The notes: generated by a model not told the origin, from the letters alone. A stretch of 64,000 bases of DNA from Sphingobacterium sp. UBA7855 (GCA_002500745.1 DLST01000006.1:179649-243648), one strand, 5' to 3'. Shown: positions 1-9,659, numbered from the stretch's first letter. Made by a program: numbers and translations.

Positions 1-31
1 ACACCTTTTTATTTATCTGATATATTAGTTA

Positions 32-1381
32 TTAATAAAGGGTGAACTCAACGCGTCGGTTTTGTTGACGACCAGCTGCATTTTTATTCGTTGCAATTGG
101 TTGATCAGGACCATATCCAGTGGCCTCTATACGCGAAGCATTAGCACCTTGCGATACTAAATACGCCTTTACAGCTTCTGCACGTTCTTTAGACAAACGC
201 ATATTTAATTCGCGAGAGCCTGTATTATCTGTGTGACCGGCAAGCTTTAAGCTGAAATTCTTTTCGATTAATAAAGCGGCAACTCTATTCAATGTCGCAT
301 AAGAGCTGGAGCGAATAGTTGCTTTACCTAAATCAAACTCCAAGTTTTTGATCGCGTCAGCGACAACTTTCTTATCTGCTTCTGTAACGACAACTTTCTC
401 TACGACTTTGGTTTCGTTTTTAACAACAATTGGACAACCCGATCCGTCCACTTGAACACCTGAAGGTGTGCCTGGGCACTTATCATATTTGTTAGCAACA
501 CCATCGCCATCGTCGTCTTTAAGATCATTGTTAAGACCATCCAATTGTCCTTGTAACGCTTGATTTTTAGCATTCAATGCATCATTTTGTGCCTTTAAGT
601 CATCGTACTTAACCGTGTAGTCATTGACAAGGGTTGCGACAGGGTTAGAATTGTTTAAAGCAGGTTTGCTACCACTACCCAATGCAAATTCTAGGCCTGC
701 ATGAGCATAAGTGAATAAGTCATTTTTGTATTGTTGACCCACTGGGTTATCGGTACCCATTCTGTTGTCAAAACGTTGGTTCGCCCAATTCAATTGGTAA
801 CCAAGTTCAAAGTTGATACCTTTTGCTACGGCGAATTTAAAACCAAAATCTGCCGGTACATAAATCTTAGAATACGAGTCACCATATTCTCCTCTGTTCC
901 CGTTAGCGATTCCAGCGGTCTCGGCGTTCATTACACCAACACCAATGGATGCGTACGGTTTAATAAAGCTGTTGAAAAATCTCCAGTTGGTATTTGCTGC
1001 TAAAAACTCGCCCGACAACGCTACAGACCAAGGTGTTTTAGTTTCAAATCCTGTCTGTTTATCGCTATTAACGTAGCCTGATGTTTTTCCACCAAAATAA
1101 GTAGCTTTTAATCCAAAGGATGGGGAGATCTGCTTCTTGATGTAAGCACTATAACCCAAATTCCAATCCAATTTATCGTAACCACCGTTGTTAAACTTGG
1201 CGATATTTTGCAAGCTCGTTACACCTGCTCCCACACCGATCGACCACGTTCTATATTGTGTTGCCGAGCCTAATGGTGTTGTGCCTTCAATTGATGCGTC
1301 TTTTGTGCTTTGCGCAAAGGATGCGGTGGATAAAATTCCTGCCACAACAAGTAATCCTGATTTTTTAAGGCTAATTTTCAT
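32..1381 (-). CDS. OmpA-family outer-membrane protein
   Basis: The 449-residue protein has an N-terminal signal peptide ending near SFAQ, a middle part of alternating aromatic and glycine-rich strands typical of an eight-stranded porin-like barrel, a calcium-binding thrombospondin type-3 style segment (DDDGDGVANKYDKCPG, about residue 290) and a C-terminal OmpA/MotB domain (GHTDNTGSRELNMRLS and the final NRRVEF). The last domain is known to bind peptidoglycan non-covalently, so the protein probably tethers the outer membrane to the wall. A short heptad-like stretch rich in N, Q and L lies just before the calcium motif. It stands alone, 90 bp downstream of the usp pair. The exact substrate or porin activity cannot be told. 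Confidence 0.9.
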   Translation of the reverse strand: MKISLKKSGLLVVAGILSTASFAQSTKDASIEGTTPLGSATQYRTWSIGVGAGVTSLQNIAKFNNGGYDKLDWNLGYSAYIKKQISPSFGLKATYFGGKTSGYVNSDKQTGFETKTPWSVALSGEFLAANTNWRFFNSFIKPYASIGVGVMNAETAGIANGNRGEYGDSYSKIYVPADFGFKFAVAKGINFELGYQLNWANQRFDNRMGTDNPVGQQYKNDLFTYAHAGLEFALGSGSKPALNNSNPVATLVNDYTVKYDDLKAQNDALNAKNQALQGQLDGLNNDLKDDDGDGVANKYDKCPGTPSGVQVDGSGCPIVVKNETKVVEKVVVTEADKKVVADAIKNLEFDLGKATIRSSSYATLNRVAALLIEKNFSLKLAGHTDNTGSRELNMRLSKERAEAVKAYLVSQGANASRIEATGYGPDQPIATNKNAAGRQQNRRVEFTLY

Positions 1382-1471
1382 AATGCGTGTTTGTAAAATT
1401 ATCTACTATAATACTGTTGTTAAATTAACTCACTGAACACCCTTGCAATAAATTTGCCAAAAATTATTTGG

Positions 1472-2314
1472 TTACTCTACACGCCCAAAGAAGTTTGGCA
1501 CTTCAATTTCAAAAGCCAGATGCTTAACAATATTTTCAGTAAAAATGTTTTGAAAAAAAGTTTTCCTACTTTTTGTAATCAAAATAACATCAATGTCTTC
1601 GTCCCTGATAATGGTATGAATACCGTTAGCGACATTCTCTCGAGAACCCGCAAAATAACTAGGCGATTTGACAATGTATGAAATGTCTTCAATGCCAGTT
1701 TCACTAATAATCTCTTCGATCCAGTTTTCTAGTTTTTTTCCTAATACTTTGATTTCCAGTTCATTTTTATTAATGTGAATCAGTTGAAGATGGAAGTCTT
1801 TGCCATATAACGGAATAGCTTGTTTGAGCACTTCAAGTTCGCCAGGTTTGAAATTTGTTAACAAACCAATGGTATCCTTTTTGAGCTTTATCGCATTTTT
1901 TGGAACAGCTAAAACAGGGATTTTGGACTCTTTAATAACATCATAAGTATTACTTCCGATCAAAACAGATTCGAGTCCTGTAACTCCTTTTGTACCCATA
2001 ATGATCGTTTGGTATGTCTCTTTTATCTCTTGTTTTTCCAGTGTTTCGGCCAAAATACCGTTGTCAAATAAGGTAGAAATTTTAAGTGAAGGATATTCTT
2101 GTAGAAGTTCAGCTACAAGCTTCTCCATTTTTTGATGAGCTTCCATCTCCGTAGGGTCTACTAAATGCTTCGCATTTGCAAACTTATTGCTGTGTGATGT
2201 GAACGAATGAAAGAGTGTGATCTCATGATTTGACATGGTAGCCACTTGTGCTGCATAAAATGCCGCAACTCGTGCATTTTCGGAATAATCGACAGGTATT
2301 AATAGTTTAGACAT
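1472..2314 (-). CDS. Universal stress protein, two UspA domains
   Basis: The 280 residues form two UspA-like halves. The first half carries MGTKGVTGLES followed by IGSNTYDVI, the G-x2-G-x9-GS nucleotide-binding pattern of ATP-binding Usp proteins; the second half lacks it and is degenerate, as is common in Bacteroidetes double Usp proteins. No signal peptide or membrane segment is seen, so it is cytosolic. It lies 12 bp downstream of a second usp gene of the same length and layout and is probably co-transcribed with it. Usp proteins in other bacteria respond to growth arrest or oxygen limitation; the role here is inferred. Confidence 0.88.
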   Translation of the reverse strand: MSKLLIPVDYSENARVAAFYAAQVATMSNHEITLFHSFTSHSNKFANAKHLVDPTEMEAHQKMEKLVAELLQEYPSLKISTLFDNGILAETLEKQEIKETYQTIIMGTKGVTGLESVLIGSNTYDVIKESKIPVLAVPKNAIKLKKDTIGLLTNFKPGELEVLKQAIPLYGKDFHLQLIHINKNELEIKVLGKKLENWIEEIISETGIEDISYIVKSPSYFAGSRENVANGIHTIIRDEDIDVILITKSRKTFFQNIFTENIVKHLAFEIEVPNFFGRVE

Positions 2315-2326
2315 GGCTATAAGGTA

Positions 2327-3175
2327 TTATGCTTTTGTGAAAAATATGGGGACTAACGGATGGCTAAATAATGCTTTTGCGACTGAACGCGAAAAGACAC
2401 GTTCAAAGAATGATTTTCTCGATCTTGTCACTAATAGCACTTTGATCTTTTCGTTATGGATCATCTCGTTAATGACTTCTGGAACTGTATCTAGATCCTC
2501 AATATCGCCTTGAATTGAATCAACTTCGATTGCAATATTGGTGACGCCGATATGTTTTTTGATCTTATATTTCCATACTTCAAGCTTATCCTCAATTCTA
2601 TTTTCTGATGAGTGATCGTAGTGTACATGCATAAGTTTCAACTCAAAATCTTTACCGATAATATTGACAAAATCTTTTACTGTATGGATCTCTTCTTCTT
2701 TAAAATTGGACAGTAAGCCGACAGTATCTATCGGTGTATAATGTGCTTCGTTTGGAATGGCCAATACAGGTATTTTGGCTTTTTTGCTAATGACATACGT
2801 GGTGCTGCCAATAAGCTTACTGTCCTCATTGGTGATGCCCTTAGTGCCCATAACTAAAAAATCAAACTGATCAGGAGTAGCGAGTTCAGGTAGCGTTTCT
2901 GTAATCATTCCTCGCTCACATTGTGTAGATATTTCAAGTGTGGGATGTTGTAGCTTTATTGATTCTGCCAGACTTTTGATAAGGATATCCGCTTTAAATA
3001 CGGGAGAATTTGCATCATTAGGGCTGTTTTCTTCCTCGAACACCGCAGAAGCAGAGGTGTAATTGTGATAAAGGTGGAGGGCATAACCCTTTTCCAGACA
3101 TAGGTGCACCGCATAGTTAATAGCATTGATCGCATGAGCAGAAAAATCTACCGGTAGTAGAATGTTTTTTTTCAT
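2327..3175 (-). CDS. Universal stress protein, two UspA domains
   Basis: This 282-residue protein is a paralogue of the next gene downstream: it begins with the same NILLPVDFS type strand and has MGTKGITNEDS followed by IGSTTY, the nucleotide-binding loop, in its first domain, and a degenerate second domain. It is the first gene of a two-gene unit on the minus strand. The 420 bp upstream, shared with alaS in the opposite direction, contain a palindrome at 3402-3420 that resembles the candidate operator before the hemN operon, which would fit oxygen- or energy-linked control. Confidence 0.88.
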   Translation of the reverse strand: MKKNILLPVDFSAHAINAINYAVHLCLEKGYALHLYHNYTSASAVFEEENSPNDANSPVFKADILIKSLAESIKLQHPTLEISTQCERGMITETLPELATPDQFDFLVMGTKGITNEDSKLIGSTTYVISKKAKIPVLAIPNEAHYTPIDTVGLLSNFKEEEIHTVKDFVNIIGKDFELKLMHVHYDHSSENRIEDKLEVWKYKIKKHIGVTNIAIEVDSIQGDIEDLDTVPEVINEMIHNEKIKVLLVTRSRKSFFERVFSRSVAKALFSHPLVPIFFTKA

Positions 3176-3401
3176 TAGAAGGAATTTAATCTACAAAATC
3201 TAATCTTATTTATCTCGCACTAGGGAATGTGCTTGAAAGTATATTCAATTCCCTATTTTAGTATCAAATGTAATAAAACAAATGTAATTGTGGATGACCT
3301 CAAGTCAAATAGTTTTTATCGTTTTACATGTGAAAGTGAAGAAGCTTTGCACAAATATGAATAACGAATAACACTTTTAGAATGTTATATTTAATATCAA
3401 T

Positions 3402-3420
3402 TTGTGATTGCTGTCACCAA
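3402..3420. promoter_or_regulatory. Crp/Fnr-type palindrome between usp and alaS
   Basis: TTGTGATTGCTGTCACCAA has perfect GTGA/TCAC arms six bases apart and matches the Crp/Fnr superfamily layout. Its left half TTGTGAT is identical to the left half of the site at 56905-56920. It lies about 230 bp before the usp start and 180 bp before alaS, so which gene it serves, if any, is unclear. Confidence 0.4.
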
Positions 3421-3543
3421 TTAAATTGGTATGTCTTAACTCGCTGAATGTTAGCGTCTGAATTTTTTGTTTGAAAAGTCAAAGTCGCACTTTTCGTCGT
3501 TAAGAGAAAACGGTCGTTTCAAGGTCAATATATGGAATTCTAC

Positions 3544-3575
3544 ATTGCATAACCTATCAATTTTGAGTAAGTTTG
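3544..3575 (+). promoter_or_regulatory. Bacteroidetes-type promoter of alaS
   Basis: An ATTG at 3544-3547 is followed after exactly 20 bp by TAAGTTTG (3568-3575), a perfect match to the Bacteroidetes -7 consensus TAnnTTTG. The predicted transcript would have a leader of about 15 nt before the alaS ATG. Confidence 0.7.
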
Positions 3576-3596
3576 CACATATTTTTAGATAATTAA

Positions 3597-6212
3597 ATGA
3601 CAAGTAGAGAAATTCGTCAGGCCTTTTTGGACTTTTTTAAAAGTAAAGGGCATCAAATAGTCCCTTCAGCACCGGTAGTTGTAAAAAATGACCCAACTTT
3701 AATGTTTACCAATGCGGGAATGAATCAATTCAAAGATTTATTTCTGGGTGAAGCACCCGTTAAATTTCCTCGCGTTGCCGATACTCAACGCTGTTTACGT
3801 GTTTCTGGAAAGCACAATGATTTGGAAGAAGTCGGCATTGACACCTATCACCATACGTTGTTTGAGATGTTAGGAAACTGGAGTTTCGGTGATTACTTTA
3901 AGAAAGAAGCGATCGCTTGGGCTTGGGAACTATTGACAGTTGTTTATAAGTTAGACAAAGACCGTCTGTATGTGACTATTTTTGAAGGAGATGCCAAAGA
4001 AGGCTTGGAGCGTGATATGGAAGCTTTCAATTTCTGGAAAGAATGGATTGGCGAAGATAGAATTCTTCTTGGGAACAAGAAAGATAATTTTTGGGAAATG
4101 GGGGAGACAGGACCTTGTGGGCCTTGTTCCGAAATCCATTTTGATATGCGCAGCACAGAAGAGCGCAAACAAACGTCCGGACAGAGTTTGGTGAATGCAG
4201 ACCACCCTCAAGTCATTGAGATCTGGAATCTCGTATTCATGCAATTTAATCGATTGAAAGATGGCTCGCTTCAGTCGCTCCCCGCTAAACATGTCGATAC
4301 GGGAATGGGCTTTGAGCGTTTGGTGCGATGCATACAGGGTAAGACCTCCAATTATGATACCGACGTATTTACCCCTACTATCGATTTTATTGCTGAAAAA
4401 TCAGGTATAAAATATGGTATAGATGAAAAAGCAGATATTGCCATGCGCGTAGTTTCTGATCATATCCGTGCAGTAAGTTTTGCAATTGCCGATGGCCAAC
4501 TGCCATCCAACAATAAAGCAGGCTATGTGATTCGCCGTATTTTACGCCGCGCAGTACGTTATGCGTATACATTTTTAGGCTTTAAAACTCCTTTTATTAA
4601 CGAAATTGTTCCTGGATTGGCGGCTCAGTTCGCAGGTGTATTCGATGAATTGATTCAACAACAGGATTTTGTACAGAAAGTGATCTTAGAAGAGGAAGTT
4701 TCGTTCCTTAGAACTTTATCCACCGGCGTGCAGCGATTTGAAAATTATGTGGAGAATAATGTTGTCATTGAGGGGGATTTTGCTTTCGAACTCTATGATA
4801 CGTACGGATTCCCGATCGACTTAACGGAATTGTTAGCACGTGAAAAAGGTCTAACTGTCGATATGGAAGGTTTCAACAGAGCACTTCAAATTCAGAAAGA
4901 TCGTTCTCGCGCTGCCACTGCGATTGATACAGGTGATTGGATTGAAGTCAATGAAGATGAAGGATTTGAATTCGTAGGGTATGATACATTAACTGCCGTT
5001 ACTGAGGTTGTTAAATACCGTAAAGTTGTAGCAAAAAATAAAGAGCAATACCAATTGGTGCTTTCAGTTAGCCCATTTTATGCTGAGGGTGGGGGACAAG
5101 TAGGTGATTCTGGGGAATTGATTTCGGAATCGACAGGTGAGAAGATCTATATCACAGATACGAAAAAGGAAAATGGGCTATTTGTTCACTTCACAAACAA
5201 ATTACCACTTGAATTGAAAGGTACATTTGTAGCTCAGGTTGATAAAGCCAAAAGGACCGATACCGAAAACAATCACTCGGCTACCCATTTATTGCATGCA
5301 GCGTTAAAACAGGTATTGGGAAATCACGTGAACCAAAAGGGATCATTGGTCAACGCGGATACTTTACGTTTTGACATCTCTCATTTTGCGAAAATGACCG
5401 ACGAGGAGATTAAGCAGGTAGAGGATATTGTCAATGCTAAGATTCGCGAAAATATACCGTTGAAGGAAGAACGAAATGTTCCGTACCAACAGGCTCTCAA
5501 TTCGGGTGTTACAGCGCTATTTGGCGAAAAATATGGTGATTTTGTGCGTGTGATTACTTTTGAAGATGAATATTCCAAAGAGCTATGTGGGGGGACACAT
5601 GTCAAAGCAACGGGTCAGATCGGATTTTTTAAAATTGTTTCCGAATCTGCTGTGGCTGCTGGTGTCCGCCGTATCGAAGCGATTACTGGAACGCGCTCAG
5701 CATCGGTTATCCGTGAGCATTTCGAATTGGTTCATCACCTGAAAGAGCTCATGAATAATCCAAAGGATTTTGTATCTGCACTCGGTAAAATCATCGATGA
5801 GAATGGTGCCTTAAAGAAAGAAGTCGAGAAGAGTATCACGGAAAAATCGTTAGCGTTGAAGTCTGATTTGGAAGCAAAGATCCAGCAGGTCGGACCAATT
5901 AATTTCTTGTCGACGATTGTTGATCTTCCAAATGCTGAGGCTGTGAAAACGTTGGCTTATGCGTTAAAAGGTACGGTTACGAACTTGTTTTTAGTTATAG
6001 GTGCTGAGTTTGATGGTAAGCCAAGCTTGACTGTTGTGTTATCCGATGAATTGGCTAAAGAAAAAGGATTAAATGCAAGTACAATTGTTCGAGAATTAGC
6101 TAAGGATATTCAAGGAGGGGGCGGTGGTCAGCCTTTCTTCGCGACAGCTGGAGGCAAAAATCCTGCTGGATTAAAGCTGGCAATTGCGCGAGCAATAGAC
6201 TTCTTAAAATAA
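3597..6212 (+). CDS. alaS: Alanyl-tRNA synthetase
   Basis: The enzyme charges tRNA-Ala and clears mischarged Ser- and Gly-tRNA-Ala. The 871 residues are of the usual length. Visible are the class II catalytic core at the N-terminus (motif region VPSAPVVVKNDPTLMFTNAG), the editing domain zinc motifs HSATHLLH and CGGTH, and the C-terminal glycine-rich DHHA1-type segment (QGGGGGQPFFATAGG). The start ATG sits about 15 nt after the predicted transcription start of a consensus promoter. Nothing is unusual. It is transcribed away from the usp genes. Confidence 0.98.
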   Translation: MTSREIRQAFLDFFKSKGHQIVPSAPVVVKNDPTLMFTNAGMNQFKDLFLGEAPVKFPRVADTQRCLRVSGKHNDLEEVGIDTYHHTLFEMLGNWSFGDYFKKEAIAWAWELLTVVYKLDKDRLYVTIFEGDAKEGLERDMEAFNFWKEWIGEDRILLGNKKDNFWEMGETGPCGPCSEIHFDMRSTEERKQTSGQSLVNADHPQVIEIWNLVFMQFNRLKDGSLQSLPAKHVDTGMGFERLVRCIQGKTSNYDTDVFTPTIDFIAEKSGIKYGIDEKADIAMRVVSDHIRAVSFAIADGQLPSNNKAGYVIRRILRRAVRYAYTFLGFKTPFINEIVPGLAAQFAGVFDELIQQQDFVQKVILEEEVSFLRTLSTGVQRFENYVENNVVIEGDFAFELYDTYGFPIDLTELLAREKGLTVDMEGFNRALQIQKDRSRAATAIDTGDWIEVNEDEGFEFVGYDTLTAVTEVVKYRKVVAKNKEQYQLVLSVSPFYAEGGGQVGDSGELISESTGEKIYITDTKKENGLFVHFTNKLPLELKGTFVAQVDKAKRTDTENNHSATHLLHAALKQVLGNHVNQKGSLVNADTLRFDISHFAKMTDEEIKQVEDIVNAKIRENIPLKEERNVPYQQALNSGVTALFGEKYGDFVRVITFEDEYSKELCGGTHVKATGQIGFFKIVSESAVAAGVRRIEAITGTRSASVIREHFELVHHLKELMNNPKDFVSALGKIIDENGALKKEVEKSITEKSLALKSDLEAKIQQVGPINFLSTIVDLPNAEAVKTLAYALKGTVTNLFLVIGAEFDGKPSLTVVLSDELAKEKGLNASTIVRELAKDIQGGGGGQPFFATAGGKNPAGLKLAIARAIDFLK

Positions 6213-6271
6213 ACTTAGGGACAGTGAAATAAGGCTATTAAGCATTGGTATTAACAAATAAAATTAAACGG

Positions 6272-7369
6272 ATGAAAAAGGCAGTTTTTTTTGCGGTAGG
6301 AATAGTTGGTTTGATGATGAGTTGCCAGAATAAGGAGCAGTTTACCATTGCAGGAAATGTCGAAAATCCTGGCAATGTCAAAGTTATTTCGTTATATGAA
6401 GGGGATACAAAACTCGATTCTATGTTTTTTGGCGACAATAACAAATTTCAGTTTGTAAGACCTGCTAGCCAGTCCAGATTATTATCTTTGCGGGTAGGTA
6501 AAAATCGCTATGATTTGATCGCCTCCCCTGGGGAAACCATTACTTTTAATACGGATCTTCATAAGGATGTCAATGATTACCAGGTGGAAGGTTCTGAATT
6601 GTCAAAAACAATACAGCCCTTTGCCAAAGAACGGAATTATCGCGATTATGTGCAGGATTCCTTGCAAACGGTATTTGCAAAGCTAACTTCAAATTCGACA
6701 GCAGACGAGATTGAAAAGATTCGTGCAGAATATAAAGCCAAATTTGCAGAGGTCCTACGGACATATACGAAGAAAGCGGTCGATTTTTCGAATAGACACA
6801 ATGATTTGGCTGGATTTTATGCTATCTCCACCTTAGATCCCGAAGTTGCCGAAAGTGAAATTATTGCTTATGCCGATAAAATAAAGGATGAATTTACGGA
6901 GAATAGGTACGTAACCCAATTTAAAGAGGAAACCCAAAAGCTAAAAAAAATGGCGATTGGGCAACCTGCTCCTGAACTGATATCCTTTACACCAACCAAT
7001 AAAGAGGTGAAGTTGTCTAGTTTTAAAGGTAAATATACGTTGATTGACTTTTGGGCTTCGTGGTGTATGCCTTGTCGTCAAGAGAACCCTAATCTTGTTC
7101 GGTTGTATAAGGCCTATCATGGTAAAGGTTTTGACATATTATCTGTTTCATTTGACGACAATCCTGGTTCATGGATGCGCGCTATCGAAGATGATAAGTT
7201 GGCGTGGACACATGTATCTGATTTGAAAGCTTGGAGCTCGCCGGTTGTTATCGATTACCGGGTTAAAGCCTTACCTACTTCCTATATCTTAGATCCGAAC
7301 GGTATTATTATAGCGAAAAACCTACGCGGAGAGGAGCTGGAGACGTTTTTGAAGAAAACAATTAAGTAA
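6272..7369 (+). CDS. TlpA-like thioredoxin lipoprotein with DUF4369 domain
   Basis: I chose the ATG at 6272 because it gives a clean lipoprotein leader ending in LMMSC (Cys18); the reading frame is open to 6245 but that extension adds nothing to a leader. The 365-residue protein has an N-terminal DUF4369-like beta domain (TIAGNVENPGN onward) and a C-terminal AhpC/TSA-TlpA thioredoxin fold with the active site WCMPC in FWASWCMPCRQENP. Such proteins are anchored in the envelope and act on protein or small-molecule thiols; the target is not evident. It follows alaS by 59 bp and may be read from the same promoter. Confidence 0.9.
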   Translation: MKKAVFFAVGIVGLMMSCQNKEQFTIAGNVENPGNVKVISLYEGDTKLDSMFFGDNNKFQFVRPASQSRLLSLRVGKNRYDLIASPGETITFNTDLHKDVNDYQVEGSELSKTIQPFAKERNYRDYVQDSLQTVFAKLTSNSTADEIEKIRAEYKAKFAEVLRTYTKKAVDFSNRHNDLAGFYAISTLDPEVAESEIIAYADKIKDEFTENRYVTQFKEETQKLKKMAIGQPAPELISFTPTNKEVKLSSFKGKYTLIDFWASWCMPCRQENPNLVRLYKAYHGKGFDILSVSFDDNPGSWMRAIEDDKLAWTHVSDLKAWSSPVVIDYRVKALPTSYILDPNGIIIAKNLRGEELETFLKKTIK

Positions 7370-7426
7370 TCCTTGTGTTATTGTTAAATAGCATATTACT
7401 TAATAATTTGGTAACATAGGGTTAAC

Positions 7427-7438
7427 TGATTGTTATCA
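7427..7438. promoter_or_regulatory. Candidate Fnr/FixK-type core palindrome
   Basis: TGATTGTTATCA is a perfect TGAT-N4-ATCA core, the same as in the site before the hemN operon, 35 bp before the response-regulator ATG. A near-consensus -7 element (TAATTTAG, 7448-7455) lies just downstream, so a bound regulator would overlap or abut RNA polymerase. Eight fixed bases are expected about once by chance in 64 kb, so this is only suggestive. Confidence 0.35.
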
Positions 7439-7472
7439 TTTTGTTTATAATTTAGCAAAAAAAATAAGACAA

Positions 7473-8168
7473 ATGAGTTCTTCGAAACAAAAGATTTTAA
7501 TTGTTGATGACGAAAAGGATATCTTGGATTTAATTGCATTCAACTTAAATCGTGAAGGTTATCAGGTCTCTACAGCGCAAAATGGGGAAGAGGCGATCAA
7601 CGTTGCCAAACAGGTAAATCCTGACCTGATCATTTTGGATGTGATGATGCCCAAAATGGATGGTATTGAAGCTTGTCGCATCATGCGCGCGATGCCTGAA
7701 TTTAAAAGCACATTCATGGTGTTTTTAACGGCTAGAAGCGAAGAGTATTCGGAGATTGCTGGATTTCACGTTGGTGCAGACGATTATATTGCTAAGCCAA
7801 TTAAGCCCCGTGCTTTAATGAGTCGCATCAATGCTATCTTAAGGAGAAATGCCACTGAAGAATCGGATGCCTCTGTTCAGGATAAAATTGAAATTTCCGA
7901 CTTGGTTATTGATAGGGATTCATTCTTGGTCTACAAAGGTGAACAAAAGATTGTTCTCGCGAAGAAAGAGTTTGAGTTATTATATCTATTGGCATCAAAG
8001 CCAAATAAGGTGTTTACACGTGAGCAGATCTTAAAGAGTATCTGGGAAGATTCTGTTGTAGTAACCAATCGCACGATTGACGTCCATATCCGCAAGTTGC
8101 GCGAAAAGATAGGAGACGATTATGTAACCACAGTAAAAGGTGTGGGATACAAATTTGATAAAGAATAA
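7473..8168 (+). CDS. OmpR/PhoB-type response regulator
   Basis: The 231-residue protein has a receiver domain with acidic pocket VDDEKD, phospho-acceptor Asp in ILDVMMPKMDG, the conserved Thr in FLTAR and Lys in AKPIKP, then a winged-helix DNA-binding domain ending in TTVKGVGYKFDKE, typical of the OmpR/PhoB family. It is a cytosolic transcription factor. No histidine kinase gene is next to it: upstream is the TlpA-like gene and downstream a terminator and pyrC. Its partner must be elsewhere. Control by a Crp/Fnr-type protein is possible from the palindrome at 7427-7438. Confidence 0.93.
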   Translation: MSSSKQKILIVDDEKDILDLIAFNLNREGYQVSTAQNGEEAINVAKQVNPDLIILDVMMPKMDGIEACRIMRAMPEFKSTFMVFLTARSEEYSEIAGFHVGADDYIAKPIKPRALMSRINAILRRNATEESDASVQDKIEISDLVIDRDSFLVYKGEQKIVLAKKEFELLYLLASKPNKVFTREQILKSIWEDSVVVTNRTIDVHIRKLREKIGDDYVTTVKGVGYKFDKE

Positions 8169-8199
8169 AGAAAGAGGCTCAGGCCTCTTTCTTATTTTT
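8168..8199 (+). terminator. Intrinsic terminator after the response regulator
   Basis: A perfect 11-bp stem (AAGAAAGAGGC, loop TCAG, GCCTCTTTCTT) at 8168-8193 directly overlaps the stop codon and is followed by ATTTTT. Confidence 0.85.
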
Positions 8200-8253
8200 C
8201 CAATCCTTGGCAAAGACATCCTACGTCAGGCATCGAACTCTTTCGCCAGATCA

Positions 8254-8285
8254 TTTGATATCACGGTTACAAATCTTTACTTTTG
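8254..8285 (+). promoter_or_regulatory. Bacteroidetes-type promoter of the pyrC unit
   Basis: TTTG at 8254-8257, a 20-bp spacer and TACTTTTG at 8278-8285 match both parts of the Bacteroidetes consensus exactly. The leader before the ATG at 8311 would be about 19 nt. Confidence 0.75.
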
Positions 8286-8310
8286 ACCTAAAGCAAAGTA
8301 AAAAATCAAC

Positions 8311-9648
8311 ATGTCATCTATTCTTATAAAATCTGCACAACTTGTTAATGAAGGTAAAGTTGAGGTTGCTGACGTATATATCAGCAATGGTCGAATTGAA
8401 ATGATTGCTCAGGAAATAAACCATCCTGCTGATCAGGAAATCAATGCGGAGGGACTACATTTATTACCTGGACTCATTGATGATCAAGTTCATTTCAGGG
8501 AACCCGGATTAACATATAAAGCGGATATATGGCATGAAAGCCGCGCAGCGGTGGCCGGAGGTACCACCTCCTTTATGGAAATGCCTAATACGGTTCCAAA
8601 CACATTAACGCAGCAATTACTTCAAGATAAGTATGATATTGCAGCGAAAAATGCGCTGGCAAATTATTCTTTCTTTATGGGAGCGGCCAATGATAATCTT
8701 GAGGAGGTACTCAAAACGAATCCGAAGGATGTGTGTGGCATAAAGGTTTTTATGGGATCCTCTACTGGAAATATGTTGGTGGATAATGAAAGAGCATTGG
8801 AAGGGATCTTTGCGAATGCTCCAACTTTAGTAGCTACGCATTGTGAAGATGAGGCGACGATAAAGGCCAATCTGGCTTTATTTAAAGAAAAATATGGCGA
8901 GGATGGACTGAAAATTGAGATGCATCCCCTTATTCGTTCTGAAGAGGCCTGTTACTTATCCTCCTCAAAAGCTGTCGAACTGGCAAAAAAATACCATACG
9001 CGTTTGCATATCCTTCATATATCAACTGCCAAGGAAATTGCATTATTTACGAATGATATTCCATTAAAAGATAAAAAAATAACCGCTGAAGCGTGTATTC
9101 ATCACCTGTGGTTTTCGGACCAGGATTACGCCTCAAAAGGTAATTTTATCAAATGGAATCCAGCGGTTAAAACAGCGAATGATCGCGACCAGATTTTAAA
9201 AGCTGTATTGGGTGGTTATATTGATGTGATCGCGACAGATCATGCTCCGCATACCCTAGCGGAAAAATCTCAGCCCTACGCTTCCGCGCCAAGTGGAGGT
9301 CCCCTTGTGCAGCACGCATTGCAAGCTTTGCTCGATCTGGTCAAAGCCGGAAAAATGACCCTGGAACAATTGGTGCAAAAGTCTGCACATAATACGGCTA
9401 CATTGTTCGAAATTGAAGATAGAGGTTACATTCGTGAGGGATATTGGGCAGACCTAGTATTGGTCGACCTCAACAAGCCGTATACCGTATCGAAAGCTAA
9501 TATCCTGTCAAAATGCGGGTGGTCGCCTTTTGAAGGACATACGTTTAGCTCAACAATCGAACATACTTTCGTGTCGGGTAAACTTGCTTTCTCGAGTGGA
9601 CAACTGATTGAAAAAGGAGCTGGAGAACGTCTGTTGTTCAACCGATAG
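8311..9648 (+). CDS. pyrC: Dihydroorotase (class I)
   Basis: Catalyses the reversible ring closure of carbamoyl-aspartate to dihydroorotate in pyrimidine synthesis. The 445-residue amidohydrolase has the HFREPG metal-site strand, AVAGGTTSFMEMPNTVPNT, the presumed carboxylated lysine region GIKVFMGSSTGNML, a HCED histidine, HILHIST and the catalytic ATDHAPH. The first metal-ligand His of the usual HxHxR is Gln here (DDQVHFR, Gln59); I recall this variant from Bacteroidetes dihydroorotases, so it probably does not mean inactivity. Two peptidase genes follow 11 bp and 1 bp apart, so this is the first gene of a three-gene unit. A dihydropyrimidinase-like activity cannot be fully excluded. Confidence 0.88.
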   Translation: MSSILIKSAQLVNEGKVEVADVYISNGRIEMIAQEINHPADQEINAEGLHLLPGLIDDQVHFREPGLTYKADIWHESRAAVAGGTTSFMEMPNTVPNTLTQQLLQDKYDIAAKNALANYSFFMGAANDNLEEVLKTNPKDVCGIKVFMGSSTGNMLVDNERALEGIFANAPTLVATHCEDEATIKANLALFKEKYGEDGLKIEMHPLIRSEEACYLSSSKAVELAKKYHTRLHILHISTAKEIALFTNDIPLKDKKITAEACIHHLWFSDQDYASKGNFIKWNPAVKTANDRDQILKAVLGGYIDVIATDHAPHTLAEKSQPYASAPSGGPLVQHALQALLDLVKAGKMTLEQLVQKSAHNTATLFEIEDRGYIREGYWADLVLVDLNKPYTVSKANILSKCGWSPFEGHTFSSTIEHTFVSGKLAFSSGQLIEKGAGERLLFNR

Positions 9649-9659
9649 TATTTAACATA

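Noticed and set aside
3233..3248. TTGAA-N6-TTCAA palindrome upstream of usp
   Set aside because: Spacing is two bases longer than an Fnr site and no second copy was found in the window.
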